Shown: positions 45,729 through 55,898, counted from the first letter of the stretch. The stretch is DNA of 64,000 nt from an uncultured Treponema sp. (GCA_947165895.1 CAMVCB010000001.1:124001-188000); one strand, 5' to 3'. Notes: generated from the letters alone by a model not told the origin. Numbers and translations are program-made.

Positions 45729-47216
45729 TTGGAATTAGAGTTTTTTGATTCTAAAGATGGAGAAAAAACTGTAAAAGTAAACGGAATATTTCTTCATTCT
45801 CCTTATTCGCCAAAAAAAGAAGCCTGCCGTTTTGCTGATTCACAAAACTGTCCCTTTTTCCCGGATTTCATTGTAATTACAGAGCCTGCCCTCTCTTATT
45901 CAGTTTCTGCCCTAAAAGAAAAATTTCAAGGAGTAAAAATCGCTGCCATCAGATATACAAATTTCTTTGATGACTATAATTCCTGTCTGGATTTTGTATT
46001 TTATTATAAAGGCATTGGTTCAATTCAAAATCAGCTGCAGGCTTACTTTACAGAAGATAAATTGTTTTCTGTTTTTTTTATTTCCTGGAAACCGTCTGAA
46101 AAAGCATTTGAAAAGGAAAATACTCAGGTTTGGAAAGAAATAAAAGCATCTCTGGATTTTGCAAAAACACTTCTTGTTACAAGACAATTCTTTGAAAAAA
46201 AGTGGCTTATCAATACGGTAAATTTTATTAAATATTCAAAGAATTTTTACTCAATTAATAAAAGTAATTTACCGCTGTTAATTACGGCTTCAGGCCCATC
46301 ACTTGAAGAAAACCTTGGAACTATAAAGGAGCTTGAAAATCATTGTCTGATTATTTCCTTAAGCTCAGCTCTTCCGGTTCTCTTAAGCAATGATATAATT
46401 CCAGACTTTTGCATGACAAGTGACGGAGGCTACTGGGCAAAAGAGCACCTTAAAAAATTAAAAAAACATAATATTCCCCTTGCCATCGCAAACGAAGCCT
46501 GCTGTCAGAAAAGCTTTCTCCAAAATCTTCCTCTTATTCCATTGTGTTATTCAGACGGACTTTCAAAAAAAATTTATACGCTTTCAAATCTTCCTTTTAC
46601 CCAAGCTCAGAGAAACGGGACAATAAGCGGAACAGCCCTCGAGCTTGCCCTTGAAATCACATCTGAAAAAATCTATTTTTTTGGACTGGATCTTGCAGAG
46701 ACAGAAGGATTTCAGCACAGTCAGCCGAATGAGCTTGAAACAGCTGGTCAGGTTTTTGACAACCGCCTTAATACAAAAGAAAAACGCCTTGCCAGACAGA
46801 CTTTCAAAAATGCCTCCCTGGAAATATATAAAAAATGGTTTCAGGACAAAAAAATCCCTGAAAATAAAATCTTCAGGGTAATATCTGAAAATTTCAGGAA
46901 AAATAGACTGGGCCAGATTAAGGATATAAGCCCGGAAGATTTTTCTCTAAGAGCAGACAGCATAATAAAAAGCGGACAAGTAAAAAACAGGGAAAAGATA
47001 TTTACAAAAATCAATATTCCTTCTCAAAGAAATCTTTCAAAAATCCGTGATTTTATTTCCACAAATTCAGAAAGCCGGGACTGGAAAAAGGCACTATTTC
47101 CGCTTGACTACACAGCCCTGCTTCACAATCCGGCTAATCAGGAAATCTCTGCAAAACTGCAAAAAGAAAACTCAAGATTGAAAGAAAAATTACAGAAAAT
47201 TTTAAATGATGAATAA
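45729..47216 (+). CDS. DUF115/Maf-type protein (motility-accessory glycosyltransferase-like), copy 1
   Basis: A 495-residue protein of the DUF115/Maf group. The core holds PLLITASGPSLEENLGTIKE near 182-200, followed by LIISLSSALPVLLSNDIIPD and SGTALELALEITSEKIYFFG-DLAETEGF, as in Maf proteins that attach nonulosonic acids to flagellin and in the related MptE fold. The start is TTG, directly behind the upstream stop, with AAGG-GTGA as ribosome site. The next gene is a paralogue overlapping by 11 bases. A flagellin-modifying role is a family-based inference. Confidence 0.8.
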   Translation: MELEFFDSKDGEKTVKVNGIFLHSPYSPKKEACRFADSQNCPFFPDFIVITEPALSYSVSALKEKFQGVKIAAIRYTNFFDDYNSCLDFVFYYKGIGSIQNQLQAYFTEDKLFSVFFISWKPSEKAFEKENTQVWKEIKASLDFAKTLLVTRQFFEKKWLINTVNFIKYSKNFYSINKSNLPLLITASGPSLEENLGTIKELENHCLIISLSSALPVLLSNDIIPDFCMTSDGGYWAKEHLKKLKKHNIPLAIANEACCQKSFLQNLPLIPLCYSDGLSKKIYTLSNLPFTQAQRNGTISGTALELALEITSEKIYFFGLDLAETEGFQHSQPNELETAGQVFDNRLNTKEKRLARQTFKNASLEIYKKWFQDKKIPENKIFRVISENFRKNRLGQIKDISPEDFSLRADSIIKSGQVKNREKIFTKINIPSQRNLSKIRDFISTNSESRDWKKALFPLDYTALLHNPANQEISAKLQKENSRLKEKLQKILNDE

Positions 47217-48681
47217 GTCAATTTATAGTCAGATAATTGCATCAAAAACAGGTCTTCAAATTCCAGTCCTTCAAAACGGAAAGACAATAGAATCACGCTA
47301 TAATCCAGAGCGGGAAGCCGAAAGTCAGCTTTTAAACTTTGAAAAGGAAATTAATTTTTTTCTGATTATTGGAATCGGAAGCGGAATTTTAATAAAAAAA
47401 ATTCATGATTGCTTTGAAAATGCTAAAATTATTGCAGTTGAAAATTCGATTTGTGACATCGAGTTTTTAAAAAAAATTCCTCTTGTAAAAGAGCTTTCCC
47501 TTTCCAAAGATATTTTTTTATGCAGCAGAGAAAATCTTTCCCAGACTTTATGTCAGAATTATCTGCCTGCCCTTCACGGAAACTTAAAATTGTATGAAAA
47601 CCGCGTATGGATAAATGAAAATAAAGCTTGTTTTGAAGAAATCCAAAGACAGATAAGTGATTCGCTGGCTAAAATATCGGCAGATTTTTCTGTGCAGGCT
47701 CATTTTGGGAAAATCTGGCAGTCAAATATAATGAAAAATCTTAAGCTTGCAGCCAGACTGAACTGCAATATAAAAAGAGATGCTTCAAAAAAAAAGGCAG
47801 CGGTGATTGCCGCAGGTCCCAGTCTGGACAAAACTATAGAAATGCTTAAAGGCGGAGAATATTTTATAATCGCCACTGACACAGCTTTTTCAAGTCTGTT
47901 AAAGCAGGGTATTATTGCAGATGCGGTTCTTTCTCTGGACGGGCAGACAGTTTCCTATAATCATTATATGCATAAGATGAAAGAGGAATTGAAAAATACT
48001 GTATTTTATTTTGATCTTTCTTCCAATTTTAGTGCCGCAAAAAAAATCTATGACAGTAAGCTTAAAATCTGCTATTTTTCCTCAGGACACCCGCTTTCAA
48101 ACATTGCAAGAGAATATTCAAAGAATTCAATTTTATCTTTATATTCCGGAAGCGGTACAGTAACAATTACCGCCCTGGACCTTGCCGTAAAATACGGATT
48201 TACTCAAATTGATATATTCGGAGCTGATTTTTCATATTCAGAGGGAAAGGCTTATAGCAGAGGCACCTATCTGGATACCCTTTACTCAATTTCTTCCTTT
48301 CGAAAGCAAACGGAAGAAGGACTTTTTGCAAAGCTTATGTTCAGAACCGAACTAATTGAAGGCAAAAAAGGACGATATTCTACAAAAGTACTGGAAAGTT
48401 ATAAAGAATCTCTTGAAAATTATCTAAAAAGTATGAACTTAAACTTCGTAAATTCCGATGATTTATATAGAATCAAACTGGAAAATAATCAGATGCTTCC
48501 AGCTCAGATTCAAAAATTTAATTATGAGGGATTTATAAAAGAGCTTAAAAGTAAAGTTAAAGGTTCATATGTAATTCTTCTGCCATACATTGCATGGCTA
48601 AGAAAAAAAATGAACTTTGCACCATGCAGCTTCGAATTTTTATGCAAAGTTGCAGAGGAATCTTTACTCAGCTATAATTAG
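47206..48681 (+). CDS. DUF115/Maf-type protein, copy 2
   Basis: A 491-residue paralogue of the previous gene, sharing the motif KKAAVIAAGPSLDKTIEMLK (about 196-215), YFIIATDTAFSSLLKQGIIA, and SGSGTVTITALDLAVKYGFT followed by DIFGADFSYSEGKAYSRGTY. Upstream of that, FFLIIGIGSGILIKKIHDCF forms a Rossmann-like opening, as in other Maf/DUF115 proteins. The two copies are clearly divergent, so they are not a recent duplication and may act on different acceptors or sugars. Confidence 0.8.
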   Translation: MMNKSIYSQIIASKTGLQIPVLQNGKTIESRYNPEREAESQLLNFEKEINFFLIIGIGSGILIKKIHDCFENAKIIAVENSICDIEFLKKIPLVKELSLSKDIFLCSRENLSQTLCQNYLPALHGNLKLYENRVWINENKACFEEIQRQISDSLAKISADFSVQAHFGKIWQSNIMKNLKLAARLNCNIKRDASKKKAAVIAAGPSLDKTIEMLKGGEYFIIATDTAFSSLLKQGIIADAVLSLDGQTVSYNHYMHKMKEELKNTVFYFDLSSNFSAAKKIYDSKLKICYFSSGHPLSNIAREYSKNSILSLYSGSGTVTITALDLAVKYGFTQIDIFGADFSYSEGKAYSRGTYLDTLYSISSFRKQTEEGLFAKLMFRTELIEGKKGRYSTKVLESYKESLENYLKSMNLNFVNSDDLYRIKLENNQMLPAQIQKFNYEGFIKELKSKVKGSYVILLPYIAWLRKKMNFAPCSFEFLCKVAEESLLSYN

Positions 48682-48686
48682 GACTT

Positions 48687-49892
48687 ATGAAAAAAAATCT
48701 TGTTTCAATTTATTCAGTTTTTGCCCTGCTTATCTATATTTTTTCAGTTTTGTTTTTCTGCACTTCCCTCTATAAAGAATATTCAAAAGGAAAGGAAAGA
48801 AGTCAGGAAGATTTTTATTTTATTATCAGCAGGGTAAGCCGTGAATTTGAAAAAACTAACTCTCAGGCAACAATCACTTCAATTTTGAGGGATTTTACAA
48901 AAAGTTCTGATAAAATTGCGGAAATTAACCTTGAAAATAACGGCCGCTACCTTTTTGCATATCCTGAAAAAAGCCTTTCTGATTCAAAATATGTAAGAAA
49001 CTTTTCTTATTCATTTTCAAGCATGCAGAATATTTATAATATCAATGCAAAAATGTATCTGCTCCGTCCTTCTGTAATCTATCATTATGGAAAAATTTCA
49101 TTTCTCCTGATTCTTGCAGTTACGCTTACTACCCTTCTTCTCATTCTTTATAACGGCTACACCGAAGAAAAAAAAGCTAAAATAAATTCTTCAAAAAAAG
49201 CTGAAAGTAAGGAAGACAAGCCTTCTTCATCATCAGAAGAAAAATCAGAAGCAGTTGAAAAACCAGCTGAGGAAGCTGCTGATGAAGGAGAATCTTCAGA
49301 CTCTGTAAGCTCAGAAGAAAAGGAAAATGAAGAAGCTTCTTCAGAAAATGAAGATGAAAGCCCAGAAGAAAGTGCCAGTGAAAATGATGAAGAGGATTTA
49401 AGCTCTGAAGAAAATGACGACAGTGATGATAAAGAGGGAGAGGTCAGTTTTGAAAAAATTGTTGAAGAGGAACTGAACAATTCAATTGCAAACGAAAAAG
49501 AATTTGCAATTTTTGTAATGAAGGTTATCGGAATTGAGCAGACATCACAGGAATACAGAACTATGATTGACCTTTTACAGGAGCGCATGAAAGCTCAGGG
49601 CTTGATTTTTGAAGGAAAGGAAAACACAATCATCATCCTTAAGCACGACACAAATCTTGATGAAAACCTTGCCCTGGCAGAAAACACAATAAATGAAATT
49701 GAAAATACTTATGCTGAAAATAAACCTATCTGCTATCTTGGTATTTCAAACAGAAACCAGAGAATTGTGACTCCACAGCGCCTTATGTTTGAAGCTGAAG
49801 CAGCACTCAATCATGCAGAAGAAACTGAAGAAAAGGTAATTGCCTTCCGTGCAAATACAGAACAGTACAATAATTTTATTAATCAGCAGTAG
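48687..49892 (+). CDS. Membrane protein with acidic linker and degenerate GGDEF domain
   Basis: A 401-residue protein. Residues 8-27 and about 135-152 are membrane helices flanking an extracytoplasmic domain; residues 165-255 are a Glu/Ser-rich linker; residues 260-395 have the pattern of a GGDEF domain (KEFAIFVMKVIGIEQ, IDLLQERMKAQGLIFEG, RLMFEAEAALNHAEE). The catalytic signature is lost: the GGDEF site reads GKENT (residues 310-314). It therefore should not make c-di-GMP and may work as a receptor or scaffold. It follows the Maf pair by five bases with a ribosome site AGGA. Confidence 0.65.
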   Translation: MKKNLVSIYSVFALLIYIFSVLFFCTSLYKEYSKGKERSQEDFYFIISRVSREFEKTNSQATITSILRDFTKSSDKIAEINLENNGRYLFAYPEKSLSDSKYVRNFSYSFSSMQNIYNINAKMYLLRPSVIYHYGKISFLLILAVTLTTLLLILYNGYTEEKKAKINSSKKAESKEDKPSSSSEEKSEAVEKPAEEAADEGESSDSVSSEEKENEEASSENEDESPEESASENDEEDLSSEENDDSDDKEGEVSFEKIVEEELNNSIANEKEFAIFVMKVIGIEQTSQEYRTMIDLLQERMKAQGLIFEGKENTIIILKHDTNLDENLALAENTINEIENTYAENKPICYLGISNRNQRIVTPQRLMFEAEAALNHAEETEEKVIAFRANTEQYNNFINQQ

Positions 49893-50598
49893 AATCTTTA
49901 GATTTTGATTTTTCAGGAGCAGGAGGCTGGTCGCTTTCTGCCTGATCAGGATTTTCCAGCTCTTCTTCAAAAACGCTTTTATCGCCATCTTCTTCATCAA
50001 GGGGAATTTCGGCAGAATTTTCATCATCAATTGCCTTTAAGACATCCTTGAATTTCTGAATATTTTCACTGTCAGGAAATTTTTCTATAAGGATTTCAAG
50101 TCTTGCCCTTCCTTCCTCATAATGCTGGCGGGCAAAATATACGGCAATCAGATTTTCAAGATATTCCCTGTTGTCAGGCTGAAGGAAAACAAGCTCTTTA
50201 TAGGCCCTTTCTGCTTTTTTCAAAGAACCTGTCATGGCATAAATATAGGCAATTGAAGCTTTTATTGAATCGTTGTCCTTTTCCCGGCGCAGCAGGCGGC
50301 GGTACATTGGAAGGGCCGAATCCCAGTTTGACTGAACGGCATAAACCTTGGCGGTTTTATAATAGGCTGCCCAGTAAATTTTTGAATTCTGCATGGCAAG
50401 CTTATAATATTCCAGAGCCTTATCGTATTTTTCAAGGGAATAGTAAACATCCCCTATATTCAGATACTCAAGATAAATGTTATCAATTGCAATCTTTTTG
50501 TCCCCTAAAATAGGGACAGGCTTTGATATGCAGGATGAGAATATTAAAGCTGCTACAAGTGGGAGGACCTTAGCCAAGCACAACTTTTTCAATTTCAT
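49879..50598 (-). CDS. TPR lipoprotein
   Basis: A 239-residue lipoprotein starting at the ATG at 50598, chosen because it begins a textbook lipoprotein signal (basic start, hydrophobic core, lipobox LIFSSC at residues 14-19). Residues 40-190 consist of TPR repeats ([40 protein letters not shown], and [20 protein letters not shown]). The C-terminus is acidic. The start lies 29 bases inside the uracil phosphoribosyltransferase gene; the stop overlaps the convergent GGDEF-like gene by 14 bases. Probably a periplasmic scaffold at the inner or outer membrane. Confidence 0.75.
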   Translation of the reverse strand: MKLKKLCLAKVLPLVAALIFSSCISKPVPILGDKKIAIDNIYLEYLNIGDVYYSLEKYDKALEYYKLAMQNSKIYWAAYYKTAKVYAVQSNWDSALPMYRRLLRREKDNDSIKASIAYIYAMTGSLKKAERAYKELVFLQPDNREYLENLIAVYFARQHYEEGRARLEILIEKFPDSENIQKFKDVLKAIDDENSAEIPLDEEDGDKSVFEEELENPDQAESDQPPAPEKSKSKDSTAD

Positions 50599-51604
50599 AA
50601 AGCTGTTTTCTGTAAAGGCCTGAAATATTGTGTCCGTAGTCTGCAATCAGCTGGATGATGTTGCGAGGAGCATCCTTTGTGTCGCAGCCGTTGAGACGGT
50701 CACCGGCATCACCAAGACCAGGCATAATGTAGGCTTTTTCGTTCATTACAGGGTCAACCCAGAGTGTGTAGCAGGTACAGTTTGGAAGGGCACGTGTTAC
50801 GCGGATTGAACCTTTAAGAGTTGAAATTGTATTGAAGAAGGCGATTGATTTTGGATGAACTCCCTGATCCTGCAGGTATTTTACTACAGTAACAAGGGAA
50901 CCGCCTGTAGCGTTCATAGGATCTGCAAAAATCAAATCTTTTCCGTCAAGCTGCTTGAGGTCAAAGAAGGATTTATTCAAATCCATGATGTATTCCATGT
51001 CAGATTCGCCCTTGGTGTCATTGCGGCTGATTTTGAAAAGGGCAAAAGGAGTGATGTAATCGTGGGAAGAATACTCCTGGATTTCCTTAGAAACAATCAT
51101 ACTTGGAAGGAGGGCACCGCGCAGCATAACACACATTACAGAGTTTTCGATTTTATCATCGATGTCAGGGATTTTATGAACGGCATAGTTCTGAACCGGG
51201 TAAGTAACCGGAGTTTTTACGAACATATGGCTTTTTTTGTCTGTATGCTGGTCTGTGTAGGCCATGCGGAAAAGCATTTCGTATGCGCGCTGGCTGTAAT
51301 ACATAAATTCCTGGTGGTCCGTGTTGATGTCGCGCAGCTTTGAAATTACACGGGAACATTCAGCGTGAGCACCTTCCTCTGTAACAAAAGAGAATACCTT
51401 GATGTTAGGATGTTTTGCGCAGATTGCCTGCATTTCTTTTCCAAGCTTATCGTAGCCCTGAACGATTTTTTCCTCATCTACAGGCTCAAAGGATTTCATT
51501 GTTTCCTTGAACATATCGTCAAGGCGTTTCAAATCCTCCATATCTTCCTTTGTAAGGTAGCCGTCCAGGTCTTCTGCTTTCAAAACAATCTTATTATCTT
51601 TCAT
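50570..51604 (-). CDS. upp: Uracil phosphoribosyltransferase-like protein with long N-terminal extension
   Basis: A 344-residue protein. The C-terminal 200 residues carry the phosphoribosyltransferase fold: the PRPP loop [20 protein letters not shown], the family motif [10 protein letters not shown], and flanking [20 protein letters not shown]. The normal enzyme (about 208 residues) salvages uracil to UMP. The first 135 residues are an added charged helical region ([20 protein letters not shown]) of unknown function. I use the ATG at 51604 since GGGGA lies five bases before it; the codon at 51607 is TTG. It could also be a related, non-uracil salvage enzyme. Confidence 0.78.
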   Translation of the reverse strand: MKDNKIVLKAEDLDGYLTKEDMEDLKRLDDMFKETMKSFEPVDEEKIVQGYDKLGKEMQAICAKHPNIKVFSFVTEEGAHAECSRVISKLRDINTDHQEFMYYSQRAYEMLFRMAYTDQHTDKKSHMFVKTPVTYPVQNYAVHKIPDIDDKIENSVMCVMLRGALLPSMIVSKEIQEYSSHDYITPFALFKISRNDTKGESDMEYIMDLNKSFFDLKQLDGKDLIFADPMNATGGSLVTVVKYLQDQGVHPKSIAFFNTISTLKGSIRVTRALPNCTCYTLWVDPVMNEKAYIMPGLGDAGDRLNGCDTKDAPRNIIQLIADYGHNISGLYRKQLYEIEKVVLG

Positions 51605-51617
51605 CAATATCCCCTTT

Positions 51618-52556
51618 CTACAGAATTAAAATTTTATATAGTGATTTTTTAGCAATTTTAATGTCAGAAATGATAAGTTCGTCTTCCCCTATCAGCTGAC
51701 AGTTTGAATTTGTAAGGCCAAATGCAAGGGTTAGCAAGCCCCTGCCCGCCTTCATATAAGTTTCGTTTTTAAACTTAAAATCAAGCTTAAGAATGTACTG
51801 ACCTTCATATTTTGGGTCACATACAAATGAGCCGGAAACGTGGTCAAGCTTTAAGTCAAGCTGGGCGCCGGTAAGAGTTGTCAAAAATGACTGTGGCCGT
51901 CCCGCATAAAAACGGATTTCCTTTTCTTCCCCGGCCCCGTTTAAATACTGGTAAACTTCGTCATCAAGAAGATGAGGAGGAAGAGCTTCAAGGTCAACTT
52001 CCAGGCTTCTGATATTATCAAGCTGATTAAGCATTACCGGAATATCACGACCGATTAAGGCTATGTCAGAAGAAGGAAAGGCAAGCTCCAGATTATCGCG
52101 GTCATAAACATTGTAAGTCTTTTTAAAAGTGGTAATTACAAGGTTTGATTCCCAGCCATTTTTTGCCGTAAAGATTTTTGAAGCCACAGCATCACCGATT
52201 CTTGCGTCACTTGCAATCTGAATTATTGTCTTATTTTTCTTGTGATTAAGGCCGCAGTAAACATTATCGATACGGGAAGAAATCAGCTGTGCATCCTTCT
52301 CCGAAAGATTCTGAATGTTGTTCTGCAAAAAGCGGACTACAAGCTCCGGGTCAACTTCGTTTGGAATGGCGATATAAAATGCACTCTCATCATCAAGTAA
52401 ATCAAGTGCATTTACAGGCTTTTCTACAGGAAGAGTTTTACATCCTGTAAAAAAGCCGGCTGTGATAGCGGCAGAAAGTGCCAGGGTGCAGATTGAAAGT
52501 GCAATTTTTTTTGAAAAATTATGCTTTTTCAACTTTAAAGCTCCATTTTGCATCAT
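51618..52556 (-). CDS. Lipoprotein of unknown function
   Basis: A 312-residue predicted lipoprotein: residues 1-39 form a signal peptide ending with FFTGC, the lipidated cysteine being Cys39. The mature part is beta-rich ([60 protein letters not shown]). There are no catalytic signatures. The start lies 38 bases inside the end of ileS and the stop is close upstream of the upp-like gene. Family not recognised. Confidence 0.65.
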   Translation of the reverse strand: MMQNGALKLKKHNFSKKIALSICTLALSAAITAGFFTGCKTLPVEKPVNALDLLDDESAFYIAIPNEVDPELVVRFLQNNIQNLSEKDAQLISSRIDNVYCGLNHKKNKTIIQIASDARIGDAVASKIFTAKNGWESNLVITTFKKTYNVYDRDNLELAFPSSDIALIGRDIPVMLNQLDNIRSLEVDLEALPPHLLDDEVYQYLNGAGEEKEIRFYAGRPQSFLTTLTGAQLDLKLDHVSGSFVCDPKYEGQYILKLDFKFKNETYMKAGRGLLTLAFGLTNSNCQLIGEDELIISDIKIAKKSLYKILIL

Positions 52557-55500
52557 CAGCCTCTGCTGTTACAGCATCTGAAAGCGAATCAGCCCATGCA
52601 ATTGAAGCAGCAAGAGTTTCGCCTGCAACAAAATCACTGAACATTTCGTAAGCCGATTTAAGATTAGCGTCACCTGAAATTTCAAGCTTGATTCTGTCTG
52701 TAACTTCGTAGCCGTTTTCCTTACGCTGGTTCTGAATAGCGCGGATCAAATCACGGATGTAACCTTCTTTCTTAAGTTCATCAGTTACCTTTGAATCCAG
52801 ACCGACAGTAAGAGTACCTTCGTTCAAAACCTTAAGGTCATCCTTTTCGAAGCGGTCTACAAGAACTTTTTCTTCTGTCAAATCAACAGAAGTTCCATCT
52901 ACATCAATTGTAACTTTGCTTCCGTCAAGAATTGCCTGAATCTGCTCAGAAGAAAGCTCAGCAATTATGCCGGCTGCCTTCTTCATAAGGCCACCAAGTT
53001 CCTTACCAAGCACTTTGAAGTTTGCCTTTGCCTTATATTCTACAAGCTCGTCTTCGCGGTCGTGGAATTCAACTTTCTTAACGTTCAATTCCTCTGCGAT
53101 TGTATCCTGCATTTCTGCAAGAACTGTTTTTTCGTTAGGATTTCGTGTTACTAAAGCTACGCTTGCAAGAGGCTGGCGGTTTTTAAGATTGAACTGGTTA
53201 CGCAGCGAGTGTCCCATAGAAACGGCCTTCTGAACAGTTCCCATTTTGAACTCAAGCTCTTCGTTGCGCCATGCGGCCTTGTAAACAGGGTAATCTGTAA
53301 GGTGAACAGATTCCTTATCATCTGAAGTTTTTAGGTTGAGCCACATTTCTTCTGTAATAAAAGGAGTAACAGGAGCTGCAACCTGACACAAAGTCTTAAG
53401 TGCAATATAAAGGCTTTCGTATGCTTCTGTTTTATCGCTGTCATTTTCTGATTTCCAGAAACGGCGGCGGCTGCGGCGGATATACCAGTTATTAAGCTCA
53501 TCAATAAAGGCAACAATCGGATCAATTGCCGCAGAAAGATCATAATCATCAAGAGCTTCTGTAACGTCTTTTACAAGCTTCTGGGTGATAGACAAAAGCC
53601 ATGCATCCAGAGGATTTGAAGGAAGCTTGTTTTCAAAAGCCTTTCCATTCGGCTGAACCTTATCAATATTTGCATAAGTTACAAAGAATGAGTAAGAGTT
53701 CCACAAAGGAATGATGATTGATTTAAGTACGTCGCGGACACCTTCATCTGAATAGCGGAGGTCATCAGCCTTAACAACAGAAGAGTGGATAAGGAAAAGA
53801 CGAAGGGCATCTGCACCAAACTTGTTGATTGCTTCAACAGGGTCAGTGTAATTGCGCAGTGACTTAGACATCTTGCGTCCATCAGATGCAAGAACAAGTC
53901 CGTTTACAATACAGTTCTGGAAAGCAGGCTTGTCAAACAAGTGGCTTGCAAGAATTGTAAGTGTATAGAACCATCCGCGAGTCTGGTCAAGACCTTCAGA
54001 GATGAAGTTTGCCGGGAAGTGGCTTTCAAAATATTCCTTATTTTCAAAAGGATAGTGCTGCTGGGCATAAGGCATGGAACCAGATTCAAACCAGCAGTCA
54101 AAAACCTCTGGAATACGGTGCATTGTCTTACCGCATTTTGGACAAGGAATAGTAATTTTATCTACATACTGCTTGTGTAAATCTTCAGGGTAAGTACCGG
54201 AAAGTTTTTTAAGCTCTTCACGGCTTCCTACACACAGAGTATGCTTACAGTCAGGGTCATCACACTTCCAGATAGGAATAGGGTTACCCCAGTAACGGTT
54301 ACGGCTTACAGCCCAGTCGCGGCTTCCTGCCAGCCATTTACCAAAGCGGCCTTCCTTAATATGGGCAGGCTGCCATTTAATCTGGCTGTTGGCGCGGAGC
54401 AAAGCTTCGTGGTGGTCTGCAACCTTTACAAACCATGAACCGATTCCGCGGTAAATAAGTGGAGATCCACAGCGCCAGCAGTGAGGATAAGAGTGAACAA
54501 CTGTATCACGTTTTACAAGTTTACCCTCTTCCTTAAGGCGTTTCATAATATCTTTATCTGCATCTTTTACAAAAACGCCCTGATATTCAGGAACTTCTTT
54601 TGTAAATTTACATTCAGCATCGATTGGTTCAACGTTTGGAATACCAGTGCCGCGGAAAATCTTGTTATCTTCTTCACCGAATGCCGGTGCAATATGAACA
54701 ATACCAGTACCGTCTTCTGTAGAAACGTAGTCTGCATTGAACATACGGAAGGCACCTTTTTCGCACTTCTGATTTGATTCTTCTGCGCAAACTTTAGCAT
54801 CCTTAAGGCGTGCAAAATATGGGAACAAAGGCTCATATTCAGCGCCAAGGAATTCCTTACCCTTGTGGCGGTAAATGATTTCGTAAGCATCTTCGCTCTT
54901 GTAGTAAGCAGGAAGTCTTGCTTCAGCAAAAATGTAGAAATCGCCGCTTTCCTTATCAAGGATTTTTACATAGTCAACTTCCGGTCCCATACAAAGTCCA
55001 AGGTTTGAAGGCAGGGTCCATGGAGTTGTTGTCCATGCAAGGAAGTATGTTTTTCCGTTGGCCATGTCAGGGTCATTTACCCCTTCAGGAGCCTTTGTAA
55101 TCTTAAAACGGACTGTTACAGTCTGATCCTGAACATCCTTATAGCCCTGTGCAAGCTCATGAGTAGAAAGAACTGTTGAACAGCGCGGACAGTATGGAAG
55201 AATGTATTTTCCTTCGTAGATAAGACCCTTATCCCAAAGTGATTTTGCAACCCACCAGATTGATTCCATGTAGTCAGGATTCATTGTCTTGTAGTCATGG
55301 TCAAAATCAACCCAGCGTCCCATACGGGTAATAGTCTGGCGCCATTCTGCAGTATATTTAAGAACCGAAGCCTTACACTTGTCGTTGAATTTGTCGATTC
55401 CGTAAGCTTCGATTTCGTGCTTAGAATTAATTCCAAGATCTTTTTCAATTAAGTTTTCAACAGGAAGTCCGTGGCAGTCCCAGCCGAAACGGCGTTCTAC

Positions 55501-55737
55501 CTTCTTTCCTTTCATTGTCTGGTAGCGTGGAATAATATCTTTAATTGTAGAAGGAATAAAGTGACCAAAGTGTGGAAGACCAGTAGCGAAGGGAGGACCG
55601 TCGTAAAAAACAAATTCCTCTGCCCCTTCTCTCTGGCTTATAGATTTTTCGAATGTCTTGTTTTCTTTCCAGTATTTTAAAACTTCTTCTTCCTGCTTAG
55701 GGAAGTCAACTTTTGGATCAACGGGTTTGTAACTCAT
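52519..55737 (-). CDS. ileS: Isoleucyl-tRNA synthetase, eukaryal-like (type 2)
   Basis: Charges tRNA-Ile. The 1072 residues include HIGH-type motif HFGH at 56-59 (GLPHFGHFIPSTIKD), the editing domain around 200-400, KMSKS at 622-626, the anticodon-binding domain and a long C-terminal extension. Length, the GLPHxGH variant and lack of the bacterial C-terminal zinc finger place it in the eukaryal-like class known from spirochaetes and from mupirocin-tolerant IleS2. A zinc-type motif (YCPRCS, and CPKCGKTMHR) lies in the editing region, as in that class. The start has a plausible leader in the gap holding the six-copy repeat. Confidence 0.96.
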   Translation of the reverse strand: MSYKPVDPKVDFPKQEEEVLKYWKENKTFEKSISQREGAEEFVFYDGPPFATGLPHFGHFIPSTIKDIIPRYQTMKGKKVERRFGWDCHGLPVENLIEKDLGINSKHEIEAYGIDKFNDKCKASVLKYTAEWRQTITRMGRWVDFDHDYKTMNPDYMESIWWVAKSLWDKGLIYEGKYILPYCPRCSTVLSTHELAQGYKDVQDQTVTVRFKITKAPEGVNDPDMANGKTYFLAWTTTPWTLPSNLGLCMGPEVDYVKILDKESGDFYIFAEARLPAYYKSEDAYEIIYRHKGKEFLGAEYEPLFPYFARLKDAKVCAEESNQKCEKGAFRMFNADYVSTEDGTGIVHIAPAFGEEDNKIFRGTGIPNVEPIDAECKFTKEVPEYQGVFVKDADKDIMKRLKEEGKLVKRDTVVHSYPHCWRCGSPLIYRGIGSWFVKVADHHEALLRANSQIKWQPAHIKEGRFGKWLAGSRDWAVSRNRYWGNPIPIWKCDDPDCKHTLCVGSREELKKLSGTYPEDLHKQYVDKITIPCPKCGKTMHRIPEVFDCWFESGSMPYAQQHYPFENKEYFESHFPANFISEGLDQTRGWFYTLTILASHLFDKPAFQNCIVNGLVLASDGRKMSKSLRNYTDPVEAINKFGADALRLFLIHSSVVKADDLRYSDEGVRDVLKSIIIPLWNSYSFFVTYANIDKVQPNGKAFENKLPSNPLDAWLLSITQKLVKDVTEALDDYDLSAAIDPIVAFIDELNNWYIRRSRRRFWKSENDSDKTEAYESLYIALKTLCQVAAPVTPFITEEMWLNLKTSDDKESVHLTDYPVYKAAWRNEELEFKMGTVQKAVSMGHSLRNQFNLKNRQPLASVALVTRNPNEKTVLAEMQDTIAEELNVKKVEFHDREDELVEYKAKANFKVLGKELGGLMKKAAGIIAELSSEQIQAILDGSKVTIDVDGTSVDLTEEKVLVDRFEKDDLKVLNEGTLTVGLDSKVTDELKKEGYIRDLIRAIQNQRKENGYEVTDRIKLEISGDANLKSAYEMFSDFVAGETLAASIAWADSLSDAVTAEADDAKWSFKVEKA

Positions 55738-55815
55738 TATTAAGTGTCCTTTTAGATATTATAAATTAATCAATTATGACACAAAAAAGCTTTTTAATCT
55801 ATATATGGGATTTTT

Positions 55816-55898
55816 GACACGGATAAACGCGAATTCACACGGATGGGACACGGATATTATTATTTCACTTATCCGTGAAAATCCGTGTAATCCGTGTC
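55816..55898. repeat. Symmetric six-copy ACACGGAT/ATCCGTGT array
   Basis: Three direct copies (GACACGGAT at 55816-55824, CACACGGAT at 55836-55844, GACACGGAT at 55847-55855) are followed by three inverted copies (ATCCGTG at 55871-55877, ATCCGTGT at 55881-55888, ATCCGTGTC at 55890-55898). The outer pair is a perfect 9-base inverted repeat. It lies after the stop of the gene ending at 55912 and upstream of ileS, so it may terminate or regulate, or be a dispersed repeat. Confidence 0.85.
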
